From positions 1 to 10,663 of the forward strand of contig JBCBJX010000101.1 in assembly GCA_038522735.1 (NCBI GenBank): a stretch of 10,663 nt of DNA, written 5' to 3'. The position numbers were made by a program, and so were the translations under genes. Numbering within the stretch: position 1 is the stretch's first letter; each line of letters begins with the position of its first letter. The notes beneath the pieces are model-generated. The model was not told where the DNA came from. It saw nothing but the letters and a program-made list of their open reading frames with translations, and did not search any database. Origin of the DNA: JBCBJX01 sp038522735. GTDB taxonomy: Bacteria; Pseudomonadota; Alphaproteobacteria; Caulobacterales; Parvularculaceae. This document shows positions 1-6,813 of the stretch, piece after piece.

Positions 1-725
1 GGGCCGACCCATTCGGTCGCGTCGATCGTGCCGGACTGGAGCGCCTGAAAAAGCTCGCCCCCCGGGAGAGAGACGGCCGCAGCCCCGATCCGCCGCATGG
101 CCTCGCCGCCGAGGCCGGGCATGCGGATCTTCAGGCCCTTCATATCGTCGAGGGAGCGGATGTCGCGCTTGAACCAGCCGCCCATCTGGACGCCCGTATT
201 GCCGGCGGCGAAGTGCTTCATGCCGAAGCCGGCGCCCAACTCGTCCCAGAGCGCCTGGCCGCCGCCGAACTCCGTCCACGCCATGATTTCCTGAGCGGTC
301 ATGCCGAAGGGAACGGCGGTGAAGAAGGCGTAGGCCTTCGACTTGCCGACCCAGTAATAATCCGCGCCGTGATACATGTCCGCCGCGCCCTGGGCGACGG
401 CGTCGAAACTCTCGAAGGCGCCGACAAGCTCGCCGGCGGCGAAGACTTTCACGCGCAGCGACCCGCCGCTCATCTCGGTGATGGCCTTTGCGACGTTCGT
501 CGCCGCCTCGCCGAGGCCGGGGAAATCCTTCGGCCAGGTTGTCACCATTTTGAGTTCGCGGGCGGCGCGGTTCGTGACGACCGCCGGCCCTCCATCGACG
601 CCGCAGCGCTCCGCGCAGTCGCAGCCCGCCGCCAGGGCCGCCGCGCCGAGGGCGCCGCCCGTCACCAGCCGCCGACGGCTGAGGCCGGCGCTCGAAGATT
701 TCCCGTCGGATGAATTCGCCGTCAA
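1..725 (-). CDS. TRAP transporter substrate-binding protein, DctP family (partial, C-terminus off the left edge)
   Basis: Extracytoplasmic solute receptor of a tripartite (TRAP) transporter, which captures an organic acid and delivers it to the membrane subunits. I translated this frame by hand; about 241 residues are visible. The start is TTG at 725: an in-frame stop (the bpt stop) lies 13 codons upstream, no ATG or GTG lies between, and a GGGAGG sequence sits 5 nt before it. The N-terminus has a twin-arginine motif (SRRRL, 16-20), a hydrophobic stretch and a lipobox ending LAAGC (Cys35), suggesting a Tat-exported lipoprotein. The mature part has family hallmarks: TTWPKDFPG (62-70), GADMYH-like AADMYHG (114-120), IRMPGLGGE (200-208) with Arg201 as the likely carboxylate-binding arginine, and DATEWVGP at the edge. 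These resemble the TakP (2-oxoacid) and lactate-binding branch, so a keto- or hydroxyacid is the likely ligand; this is inference. The membrane subunits (DctQ, DctM) would be expected beyond the left edge. Confidence 0.9.
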   Translation of the reverse strand, partial: MTANSSDGKSSSAGLSRRRLVTGGALGAAALAAGCDCAERCGVDGGPAVVTNRAARELKMVTTWPKDFPGLGEAATNVAKAITEMSGGSLRVKVFAAGELVGAFESFDAVAQGAADMYHGADYYWVGKSKAYAFFTAVPFGMTAQEIMAWTEFGGGQALWDELGAGFGMKHFAAGNTGVQMGGWFKRDIRSLDDMKGLKIRMPGLGGEAMRRIGAAAVSLPGGELFQALQSGTIDATEWVG

Positions 726-730
726 ACCGC

Positions 731-750
731 CCTCCCGCGCGACCGGGAGG
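731..750 (-). promoter_or_regulatory. Hairpin over the ribosome-binding site of the TRAP gene
   Basis: CCTCCCG at 731-737 and CGGGAGG at 744-750 form a perfect 7-bp all-but-one G/C stem with a 6-nt loop. On the minus-strand transcript one arm contains the GGGAGG (736-731) that is the only good Shine-Dalgarno for the TTG start at 725. It lies in the 36-bp gap between the bpt stop (762) and that start. No T-run follows, so an intrinsic terminator is unlikely. The stem could hold down translation of the TRAP receptor unless ribosomes finishing bpt open it; that role is inference. Confidence 0.4.
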
Positions 751-761
751 CGCGTCGCCGT

Positions 762-1523
762 CTATGCGGCTTTGGGCTCCCAGCGCCTCCAGCCGTTTTC
801 CGTCAGTTTTTCAAGGGGCTGGAAGCGAATTTTGTAGTCCATCTTGGCCGAGCCCGCCACCCAGTAGCCGAGATAGACATAGTCGAGCCCCGCCTCCTGC
901 GCGGCGCGCACATGATCGAGGATCATGTAGACGCCGAGGCTGCGGGCGTCTGCGTCCGGATCGAAAAACGAGTAGACCATGGAGAGCCCGTCGGCGAGGT
1001 GGTCGGTGAGCGCGCAGGCGATGAGGCGCGGCTCGCCGGTTTCGGGGTCCGGGGCGCGGTATTCGATGATTTTCGTGTCGACGGCCGTCTCCTCGACCAT
1101 CGCGGCGTAGTCGAGCACCGTCATATCCGCCATGCCGCCTTCGGCGTGGCGGGCGTCGAGATAGCCGCGGAGCACGGAGTACTGCTCCGTCGTCGCGCGC
1201 GCCGGGCGCTCGGTCCGGGAGATGTCGGCGTTGCGCTTCACGATGCGGCGCCGGGACTTCGACAGCTCGAACTCTGAGGCGACCACGCGCACGGGCACGC
1301 ACGCCTGGCAGGTGTCGCAGGCGGGCACGTAGATGATGTTCTGGGAGCGGCGGAAGCCGCGGCGCGTGAGAACGCCGTTCACCGCCGAGGCGTCGGAGCC
1401 GTCGAGGAACGAAAATATCTTCCGCTCCGTGCGGCCGTGGAGGTACGGGCACGGCGCCGGCTGCGTGATATAGAACTCCGACCCCGCCGGGCCGAAATTG
1501 GTCTGGATGTCTTCAGAGCGCAT
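762..1523 (-). CDS. bpt: Aspartate/glutamate leucyltransferase / arginyltransferase (Bpt/Ate family)
   Basis: Transfers an amino acid (leucine in bacterial Bpt, arginine in Ate) from charged tRNA to the N-terminus of proteins starting with an acidic residue. This makes an N-degron that is read by ClpS and degraded by ClpAP in the cytosol. The 253-residue length is normal for the bacterial family. Visible family features are PCPYLHGRTERKIF (24-37) with Cys25, GFRRSQNIIYVP (56-67), a Cys69-x2-Cys72-x2-Cys75 cluster as in the N-terminal Ate domain, KRNAD (96-100), and a C-terminal N-acetyltransferase-like half with SMVYSFFDP (181-189), LGVYMILD (196-203) and YLGYWV (217-222). The chosen ATG at 1523 follows the SLC13 stop by 47 bp. 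The frame stays open further upstream, but those extra residues overlap the SLC13 gene. The Shine-Dalgarno is weak. It probably shares a transcript with the permease before it and the TRAP receptor after it. Leucyl versus arginyl specificity cannot be settled from sequence alone; short bacterial forms are usually leucyl. Confidence 0.93.
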   Translation of the reverse strand: MRSEDIQTNFGPAGSEFYITQPAPCPYLHGRTERKIFSFLDGSDASAVNGVLTRRGFRRSQNIIYVPACDTCQACVPVRVVASEFELSKSRRRIVKRNADISRTERPARATTEQYSVLRGYLDARHAEGGMADMTVLDYAAMVEETAVDTKIIEYRAPDPETGEPRLIACALTDHLADGLSMVYSFFDPDADARSLGVYMILDHVRAAQEAGLDYVYLGYWVAGSAKMDYKIRFQPLEKLTENGWRRWEPKAA

Positions 1524-1570
1524 GCTCGAAGGATAGCCCGTTTGTGTTTCGCGACCGCTAAGCGGCAGGG

Positions 1571-3436
1571 TTACCGAGACATGAGTCCCATCATGTCGAA
1601 GTAAACCGGCGCAATGATCACATAGACCGCCCACAAAAGCACGATGAGCGGCGCGCCGACGCGGACATAGTCGCTGAAGGCGTAGTGGCCGGGCGCCATC
1701 ACGAGAAGGTTCGTCTGATAGGCGACGGGCGTTGCGAAGGAGCAGTTCGCCCCGAAGATCACCGTCAGGACCATGACGGACGGATCGACGCCCGCGGCTT
1801 TCGCGGCCGCGACGCCGACGGGCGCGAAGAGGACCGCCGTCGCGTTGTTCGAGAGAACGTTGGTGAGCCCCGCCGTCAGGATGAAGGTCGCCGCGATCAG
1901 CGCTCGCGGCCCAAGGGGCTCGGCCGCGGCGACCAGCGAGGCGCCGAGAAACTGGGCGCCGCTGGTGCGCTCCAGCGCGACGCCCATCGCGATGGCGGCG
2001 CCGACCAGCAGGAAAATCCGCCGGTCGACGGCCCGCGAGGCCTGACGGACGTTGAGGCACCCGGCGGCGACCATCGCCGTCGCGCCGGCGAGGGCGATGG
2101 TGACGATCGGCGCGAGGCCCGTCGCGGCCGCCGCGACGACCCCCGCGAAGATGAGCCCGGCGTTCCGCGCCTTGTTGATGTCCGGCAGGTCCGTCATCGA
2201 CCATTCGAGGATGAGGATGTCGCGATTGGCCCGCAGCGCCCGCACGTCCGCCCGATCGCCGAGGATCAGGAGGACGTCGCCCGCCTCCAGCCGGATCTGG
2301 TTCATACGCGCCCGGATCATCCGCGAGCGCCGCTGGATGCCGAGGAGGACGGTGTTCGTCTGATAGCGGAAGCCGATCTGCTGGATCGTCCGGCCTATCA
2401 TGCGCGAGCCCGGGGCGACGACCGCCTCGACGAGGGCGAGTTCGCCTGAAGGCGGGGCGGGGGCGCCTTCCTCCGGCGCAGGCGCGGCTTCGGCCATGAC
2501 GCCGGCGAGGAAAGCGGGCTTGGAGCGCAGGAGGTCCGTCAGCGTCTTGCGGGTCGCGGCGACGATGAGGACGTCGCCGGATTCAAGCGCGGTCTCGTCG
2601 AAGGGCGGCAGAACCGGCTGCTCGCGGCGGATGATCATCCGCACGGTTACGTCCGGCAGGTCCGGGAAGAGGCCGGAGACGGATTTCGCGCCGATCAGCG
2701 GATGGCCCGGCGAGAGGTTGATCTGGGCGATGAACTGCTTGCCGTCGCCGGAGGGGCCGATCTCCTCGCTTTTGGGCTGGCGGTCCGGGAGGAGCCGGTT
2801 GCCGACGAGGATGAGATAGCCGATGCCCGTCGCGGCGAGGACGAGGCCGATGGGCGTCGGCGCGAAGAAAGAAAGCCGCTCCGCCCCCGCCTCCACCGCC
2901 GCCTGGTTCGCGAGGAGGTTGGTCGATGAGCCGATGATCGTCGTCATGCCGCCGAGGATCGAGACGAAGGAAAGCGGGATCATCAGCTTCGAGGTCGATC
3001 CGCCGGACTGGCTCGCGATCGCCGCCATGATCGGGATGAACATGACCACGACCGGCGTGTTGTTGAGGACCGCCGAGACGAGCAGCACGAAACTGAAGAC
3101 GAGGGTCGTCGCGCCCATCGGCCGCTTTTCATAAAGCGCGAGAATGCTTCGGGTCGGCCGCTCCAGAGCGCCCGACTGGTACATGCCCTGGCCGACGATC
3201 AGGAGCCCGATGATCGCGAAGAGGCCGGGGCTGGAGAAGCCCTCCAGGATGTCGCCGGGCGAGAGCTTCGTTCCGTCGGGCATGGGCCCGGCCATATGGA
3301 AAAAGAGGAGGAGGACGATGACGATGCCCGCCGACACCATTTCCAGCGGGTACCGGTCGGACGCGTAGGCGCCGATCGCCGCCGCGATCATGGCGAAGGT
3401 CGCCCACATGTGCCATGTCGGTTCGATCAGAGACAT
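1571..3436 (-). CDS. SLC13-family anion permease with two RCK_C (TrkA_C) domains
   Basis: Inner-membrane secondary transporter of the divalent anion:Na+ symporter / ion transporter superfamily; likely substrates are dicarboxylates or sulfate, and the exact one is not readable. From the ATG at 3436 it is 621 residues. The order is an N-terminal membrane half (about 10-215), a soluble insert with two RCK_C regulatory domains (about 233-305 and 333-405), and a C-terminal membrane half (about 424-612). Paired helix-loop signatures are NNTPVVVMF (125-133) with GSSTNLLANQ (169-178) in the first repeat, and LSNNATAVLFAP (528-539) with TPVAYQTNLLV (569-579) in the second. The RCK_C pair is usual in the 600-residue bacterial branch and probably senses a small ligand. 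The frame remains open to an ATG at 3646, but the extra 70 residues are Arg/Ala-rich, do not look like a membrane or signal segment, and overlap the divergent gene at 3621, so the later start is preferred. No good Shine-Dalgarno precedes it. It is probably the first gene of the SLC13-bpt-TRAP operon. Confidence 0.9.
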   Translation of the reverse strand: MSLIEPTWHMWATFAMIAAAIGAYASDRYPLEMVSAGIVIVLLLFFHMAGPMPDGTKLSPGDILEGFSSPGLFAIIGLLIVGQGMYQSGALERPTRSILALYEKRPMGATTLVFSFVLLVSAVLNNTPVVVMFIPIMAAIASQSGGSTSKLMIPLSFVSILGGMTTIIGSSTNLLANQAAVEAGAERLSFFAPTPIGLVLAATGIGYLILVGNRLLPDRQPKSEEIGPSGDGKQFIAQINLSPGHPLIGAKSVSGLFPDLPDVTVRMIIRREQPVLPPFDETALESGDVLIVAATRKTLTDLLRSKPAFLAGVMAEAAPAPEEGAPAPPSGELALVEAVVAPGSRMIGRTIQQIGFRYQTNTVLLGIQRRSRMIRARMNQIRLEAGDVLLILGDRADVRALRANRDILILEWSMTDLPDINKARNAGLIFAGVVAAAATGLAPIVTIALAGATAMVAAGCLNVRQASRAVDRRIFLLVGAAIAMGVALERTSGAQFLGASLVAAAEPLGPRALIAATFILTAGLTNVLSNNATAVLFAPVGVAAAKAAGVDPSVMVLTVIFGANCSFATPVAYQTNLLVMAPGHYAFSDYVRVGAPLIVLLWAVYVIIAPVYFDMMGLMSR

Positions 3437-3620
3437 CGGTGCAGGAAATCGGGTCGCGCGGGCTTTCAGGAAGCGAGGTCGGCCCGCGATACGTCCATGT
3501 TTTTCAAGGGCGCGCAAGGCGCGGCGCAACATCGCCGACGGCGCCTCGCGCTGGATCGCCGGCGCGCCGCGGTCTATGTCCGCCGTTCCCTTCACCGCCG
3601 CCGGAGACCCGAACCGAGGC
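3437..3620. promoter_or_regulatory. Divergent spacer between the SLC13 permease and the flavin reductase gene
   Basis: These 184 bp must carry promoters for two transcripts leaving in opposite directions. The region is as GC-rich as the coding DNA, and I could not pick convincing -35/-10 pairs on either strand. Both flanking frames stay open across it (permease frame to 3646, reductase frame from 3390), so it might encode an N-terminal extension on one side; neither predicted extension looks like a conserved domain. Confidence 0.4.
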
Positions 3621-4094
3621 ATGTCCGACCCGCACCGTCCCCTCAAGACCGCCTTTTCGCGCTACGCCACCGGCGTCACCGTCGTCGGCTGCATGACGCC
3701 CGAAGGCGCGCCGGTCGGCCTGACGGTGAACTCCTTCACCTCGGTTTCGCTCGAGCCGCCCCTCGTCCTGTGGTGCGTCGATCGCGCTTCGGGCCTTTTC
3801 GACATTTACGCCGGCGCCGAGGCTTACGCCGTCTCCGTGCTGCGGGAGGACGCAGCGGAGACCTCCACCCGCTTCGCGACGCCCGACCGGCATGTGATGG
3901 CGGCGGGCGAGCATGAAACGAAGTCGACCGGCGCGCCGCTCCTGCGCTCGCGCCTCGCGGGCTTCGACTGCAGGGTCGTCGGGCGGCACGCGGCGGGGGA
4001 CCACATGATCCTCGTCGGCGAGATCCTCGATTTCGATGCGGCCGACGGCAAGCCGCTCCTTTATGCGAACTCCGCTTACGGAGCGTTGATGTGA
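3621..4094 (+). CDS. Flavin reductase-like FMN-binding protein (DIM6/NTAB, HpaC/RutF type)
   Basis: Split-barrel FMN-binding protein of the short flavin reductase family. Members use NAD(P)H to make reduced flavin, often for a partner monooxygenase, in the cytosol. At 157 residues it is standard length. Family motifs are FSRYATGVTVV (12-22), GLTVNSFTSVSLEPPLV (33-49; the flavin phosphate-binding loop region), GDHMILVGEI (126-135) and GKPLLYANSAYG (143-154). The chosen ATG at 3621 puts the conserved FSRYATG close to the N-terminus, as in relatives. An alternative ATG at 3576 would add 15 residues; neither start has a strong Shine-Dalgarno. Its last four bases (GTGA) overlap the start of the dehydrogenase gene, so the two are probably translationally coupled. 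No oxygenase partner is present in the window, and its substrate or partner is unknown. Confidence 0.88.
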   Translation: MSDPHRPLKTAFSRYATGVTVVGCMTPEGAPVGLTVNSFTSVSLEPPLVLWCVDRASGLFDIYAGAEAYAVSVLREDAAETSTRFATPDRHVMAAGEHETKSTGAPLLRSRLAGFDCRVVGRHAAGDHMILVGEILDFDAADGKPLLYANSAYGALM

Positions 4095-4957
4095 GCGGCC
4101 GCGCCGCCTTTCTCGGCCTCGGCGTCATGGGCGGGCCGATGGCGGGCCATCTGGCGGCCGCGGGCTTCGATCTCGCCGTCTACAACCGGACGGCCGCGAA
4201 GGCGGCGGCGTTCGTTGAGAAACATCCGTCCGCGCGCGCCGCGGCGACGCCGGCCGACGCCGTCGACGGCGCGGACGTCGTTCTCGCCTGCCTCGGCGCC
4301 GATCCGGACGTCGAGGCCGTCGCGGCGGAGGCGCTGCCGGCGATGACCAAGGGCGCGGTCTTCGTCGATCACACGACGGCGTCACCAGCGCTCGCCCGGC
4401 GACTGGCGGAGGATGCGGCGGCTCGCGGCCTCGGCTTCGTCGATGCGCCGGTCTCCGGCGGCGAGGCGGGGGCGGTGAACGGCAGACTCTCCATCATGTG
4501 CGGCGGGGAGGCGGCGCATCTCGACGCGGCGCGGCCGGTGATGGAGGCCTACGCCGCCCGCATCGTCCATATCGGCCCGGCGGGCGCCGGCCAGCTCTGC
4601 AAGGCGGTGAACCAGATCTGCATCGCCGGGCTCTTGCAGGCGCTGTCGGAAGGCGTCGCCTTCGCCAGCGCCGCCGGTCTCGATATCGACAAGGTGCTCG
4701 AAGCGATCAGCGGCGGCGCCGCCCAGTCCTGGCAGATGGAGAACCGCGCGACGACCATGGCCGCCGGCGTGTTCGATTTCGGCTTCGCGGTGGACTGGAT
4801 GCGCAAGGACCTGCGGATCGCCCTCAACGAGGCGCGGGAGCTGGGCGTGAGCGCGCCCGTGACGGCGCTGGTCGACCAGTTCTATGCGGACGTTCAGGCC
4901 ATGGGCGGCGGGCGGCAGGATACGTCGAGCCTGGTGCGGCGGCTGACGAGGCGCTGA
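4091..4957 (+). CDS. NAD(P)-dependent beta-hydroxyacid dehydrogenase (3-hydroxyisobutyrate dehydrogenase / GarR family)
   Basis: Cytosolic oxidoreductase of 288 residues interconverting a beta-hydroxyacid and its semialdehyde, e.g. 3-hydroxyisobutyrate, tartronate semialdehyde or succinic semialdehyde. It starts with GTG at 4091, inside the flavin reductase stop (ATGTGA). The N-terminal Rossmann motif is GLGVMGGPM (9-17), followed by YNRT (31-34) at the end of the second strand, where Asn-Arg often goes with NADP preference. The substrate-binding signature is DAPVSGGEAGAVNG (118-131) with Ser122, Gly123 and Gly124. The catalytic lysine is Lys171 in GAGQLCKAVNQ (165-175), with Asn174 as partner. 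WMRKDL (236-241) supplies the C-terminal lysine near the active site. All expected residues are present. The family covers several substrates with the same motifs, so only the class can be called. The neighbouring hemB gene converges from the other side. Confidence 0.92.
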   Translation: MSGRAAFLGLGVMGGPMAGHLAAAGFDLAVYNRTAAKAAAFVEKHPSARAAATPADAVDGADVVLACLGADPDVEAVAAEALPAMTKGAVFVDHTTASPALARRLAEDAAARGLGFVDAPVSGGEAGAVNGRLSIMCGGEAAHLDAARPVMEAYAARIVHIGPAGAGQLCKAVNQICIAGLLQALSEGVAFASAAGLDIDKVLEAISGGAAQSWQMENRATTMAAGVFDFGFAVDWMRKDLRIALNEARELGVSAPVTALVDQFYADVQAMGGGRQDTSSLVRRLTRR

Positions 4958-5137
4958 GCGACAACGTCGGTCTTCCCGCGGCTCGGCCGCAGCGAGCAAC
5001 GCCTGCGCCATCGGAGCTTACAGGCTATCTTTGAACAGATGGAATTCCAGTCGCCAGGACGAACGCGGCAGTCCGTGATCAATTCACATCCGGTGCTGGA
5101 TCCCCCGTCAAGCTGCGGCAGGAGTGGATTTAGGAAA
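4958..5137. other. Convergent intergenic region between the dehydrogenase gene and hemB
   Basis: I see no gene in these 180 bp. Two operons end facing each other here, so terminators are expected, but there is no G/C stem followed by a T-run. The only repeat noticed is GGAGTG (5121-5126) with CACTCC (5146-5151), a 6-bp stem with a 19-nt loop that straddles the hemB stop. That is too weak to call a terminator. Confidence 0.4.
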
Positions 5138-6145
5138 TTACTCCGCACTCCGCAAAAGTCCCGCCGCCTCCATCGCAAAATACGAAATTACCGCATCCGT
5201 TCCCGCGCGTCGAAAGCACGAAAGGCTCTCCAGCACGGCGCGTTCGCGGTCGATGGCGCCGGCGGCGGAGGCGAACGCAATCATCGCGTATTCGCCGGAG
5301 ACCTGGAAAGCGAGCACCGGGGCGGCGGTCTCGGTCTTCACCTCACGGATGATGTCGAGATAAGGGAGGCCCGGCTTCACCATAAGCCAGTCGGCACCTT
5401 CGGCGAGGTCGAGGGCGGCCTCGCGCAGGGCCTCGGACCGGTTCGCCGGGTCCATCTGATAGGTCTTCTTATCGCCCTGCAGGACGCCGCCGGAGCCGAT
5501 GGCGTCCCGATAAGGCCCGTAGAAAGCGGACGCGTACTTCACGGCGTAGGAGAGGATGATCGCATCGGGGAGCCCGGCGGCTTCAAGCCCCGCGCGGATC
5601 GCGCCGACGCGTCCGTCCATCATGTCGGACGGCGCGACGACGTCGTAGCCGGCCTCGGCCTGCAGCACCGCCTGCTTCACCAGCACCTCGACGGTTTCGT
5701 CGTTCAGGATGACGCCGTCGCGCATCAGCCCGTCATGGCCGTGGTCCGTATAGGGGTCGAGGGCGACGTCGGCGATGAGGCCGATCTCCGGGACCGCGCG
5801 CTTCACCGCCTCGGCCGCCCGGCACATGAGGTTGCCGGGGTTCAGCGCCTCTTCGCCGCCGGGGGTGCGGCCCGCGGCGTCCGTATGCGGGAAGAGGGCG
5901 AGGGCGGGGATCCCGAGATCGCGCGCCTTCCTCGCCTCCTCGACGATCCGATCGACCGAGAGCCGCGAGAGGCCCGGCATGGAGGCGACGGGCTCGGCGA
6001 CGTTCTCGCCTTCGCGGACGATGAGCGCCTGCACGAGGTCCGACGCCGTCAGATGCGTTTCGCGCACGACAGCCCGCCGCCAGGGCGCGGCCCGGCTGCG
6101 GCGGGGACGGTTGGCGGGGAAGGGCGCGACGGGCGGGAGGGGCAT
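5138..6145 (-). CDS. hemB: Delta-aminolevulinic acid dehydratase (porphobilinogen synthase)
   Basis: Condenses two 5-aminolevulinate molecules to porphobilinogen, the second shared step of heme, cobalamin and chlorophyll synthesis, in the cytosol. The protein is 335 residues, full length. Both Schiff-base lysines are present: Lys203 in SYAVKYASAFYGP (199-211) and Lys257 in MVKPGLPYLD (255-264). The metal-site segment is DVALDPYTDHGHDG (126-139), with Asp where zinc-type enzymes have three cysteines, so this belongs to the zinc-independent, Mg2+-stimulated class seen in Pseudomonas and rhizobia. NPGNLMCRA (102-110) and FQVSGEYAMI (280-289) are also typical. The N-terminal RPRR...PWRRAVVRET segment matches the family arm. 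The start at 6145 has a modest AAAGGA about 9 nt upstream. hemB is transcribed away from the LdtR-like gene across a 131-bp spacer. Confidence 0.97.
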   Translation of the reverse strand: MPLPPVAPFPANRPRRSRAAPWRRAVVRETHLTASDLVQALIVREGENVAEPVASMPGLSRLSVDRIVEEARKARDLGIPALALFPHTDAAGRTPGGEEALNPGNLMCRAAEAVKRAVPEIGLIADVALDPYTDHGHDGLMRDGVILNDETVEVLVKQAVLQAEAGYDVVAPSDMMDGRVGAIRAGLEAAGLPDAIILSYAVKYASAFYGPYRDAIGSGGVLQGDKKTYQMDPANRSEALREAALDLAEGADWLMVKPGLPYLDIIREVKTETAAPVLAFQVSGEYAMIAFASAAGAIDRERAVLESLSCFRRAGTDAVISYFAMEAAGLLRSAE

Positions 6146-6276
6146 CGGAGGGGGTCCTTTTCGCGCCTCATTCCGCGCTGCAGCGGGAAAGACGCATCTC
6201 GTTCGGGCGGTTAACCCGACTTTAGAGGCTCTCGGTCATTCTCGTCACCAACCGGAATTCAACGACGGGGCCGACG
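6146..6276. promoter_or_regulatory. Divergent promoter region hemB / LdtR-like gene with GGTTAACC palindrome
   Basis: This spacer holds the promoters of hemB (leftward) and the MarR-family gene (rightward). It contains an 8-bp perfect palindrome GGTTAACC at 6209-6216. Overlapping it is TTAA-N7-TTAG (6211-6225), a 7-of-8 match to the alphaproteobacterial CtrA box TTAA-N7-TTAA. Either could be an operator: the palindrome for autoregulation by the adjacent MarR protein, or the direct half-sites for cell-cycle control. I could not fix -35/-10 elements. The site calls are inference from short motifs that could occur by chance. Confidence 0.35.
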
Positions 6277-6792
6277 ATGATTCGCGACACGGCGCTCATG
6301 GCGACGGACGACGCGCTTGAGAACGAGCCGGAAGCGCTGAAACGCGCCTATCTGCACACCCTGCAGCTCATCGAGCGTCTGCACCGCCAGCTGCTCGACG
6401 TCATCAAGGACGAGCTGGAGCGGGTGAACCAGACGGACGTGAACTCGGTCCAGGCCCTCCTCATCTACAATATCGGCGACAATGAGCTGACCGCCGGCGA
6501 GTTGCGCTCCCGCGGCCACTATCTCGGCTCCAACGTCTCCTACAATTTGAAGAAGCTCGTGGAGATGGGCTATCTCCACCACCAGCGCTCCGAAAGCGAC
6601 CGCCGCTCGGTCCGCGTCTCGCTGACGCCGTCGGGCCGGGCCCTGCGGGACAAGCTCACCCACCTCTTCGACCGCCATCTCGGCTCCATCGTCGAAGTGG
6701 GCGGCGTCGACATCAACGCGATGACGAGCACCAACAAATCGCTGGAGCGCCTCGAACGCTTCTGGGCCGACCAGATCCGCTTCCGGCTCTAA
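6277..6792 (+). CDS. ldtR: MarR-family winged-helix regulator, LdtR-like
   Basis: A 171-residue DNA-binding regulator, probably a dimer. The N-terminal helix (about 20-50, LKRAYLHTLQLIERLHRQLL region) would make the dimer interface. Helix-turn-helix residues lie at about 71-98 (LTAGELRSRG, then GSNVSYNLKKL with the recognition helix), and the wing is HHQRSESDRRSVRVSLT (101-117). The pattern DVNSVQALLIYNIGDNELTAG (54-74) matches what I recall of the rhizobial and Liberibacter LdtR group, regulators linked to an L,D-transpeptidase gene, cell-wall and osmotic stress. The symbol is given on that resemblance, and no transpeptidase gene is in this window. The start at 6277 has GGGG 6 nt upstream; an internal ATG at 6298 is possible but has no ribosome-binding site. 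It is divergent from hemB and ends just before a strong terminator, so it is probably monocistronic. Confidence 0.8.
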   Translation: MIRDTALMATDDALENEPEALKRAYLHTLQLIERLHRQLLDVIKDELERVNQTDVNSVQALLIYNIGDNELTAGELRSRGHYLGSNVSYNLKKLVEMGYLHHQRSESDRRSVRVSLTPSGRALRDKLTHLFDRHLGSIVEVGGVDINAMTSTNKSLERLERFWADQIRFRL

Positions 6793-6813
6793 TCAGATCT
6801 TTCACTACCAAAG

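Noticed and set aside
213..837. Plus-strand frames at the left edge and opposite bpt
   Set aside because: The minus-strand translation gives an unmistakable TRAP receptor over 1-725, so these are antisense shadows.
1524..2204. Upstream extension of the bpt frame into the SLC13 gene
   Set aside because: The extra residues are Arg/Gly-rich antiframe sequence of the permease gene, and the family start fits 1523.
1685..2449. A 254-codon plus-strand frame inside the SLC13 gene
   Set aside because: It is very rich in Arg/Asp/Gly and antisense to the clearly conserved permease; it is a shadow frame.
5121..5151. Possible terminator at the end of hemB
   Set aside because: It has only a 6-bp stem with a 19-nt loop and no T-run, and it straddles the stop codon; not enough to call.
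5039..6214. A 391-codon open frame on the plus strand opposite hemB
   Set aside because: It is antisense to the complete hemB gene. Its protein is rich in Arg/Gly/His with no recognisable motif, as expected of a shadow frame in high-GC DNA.
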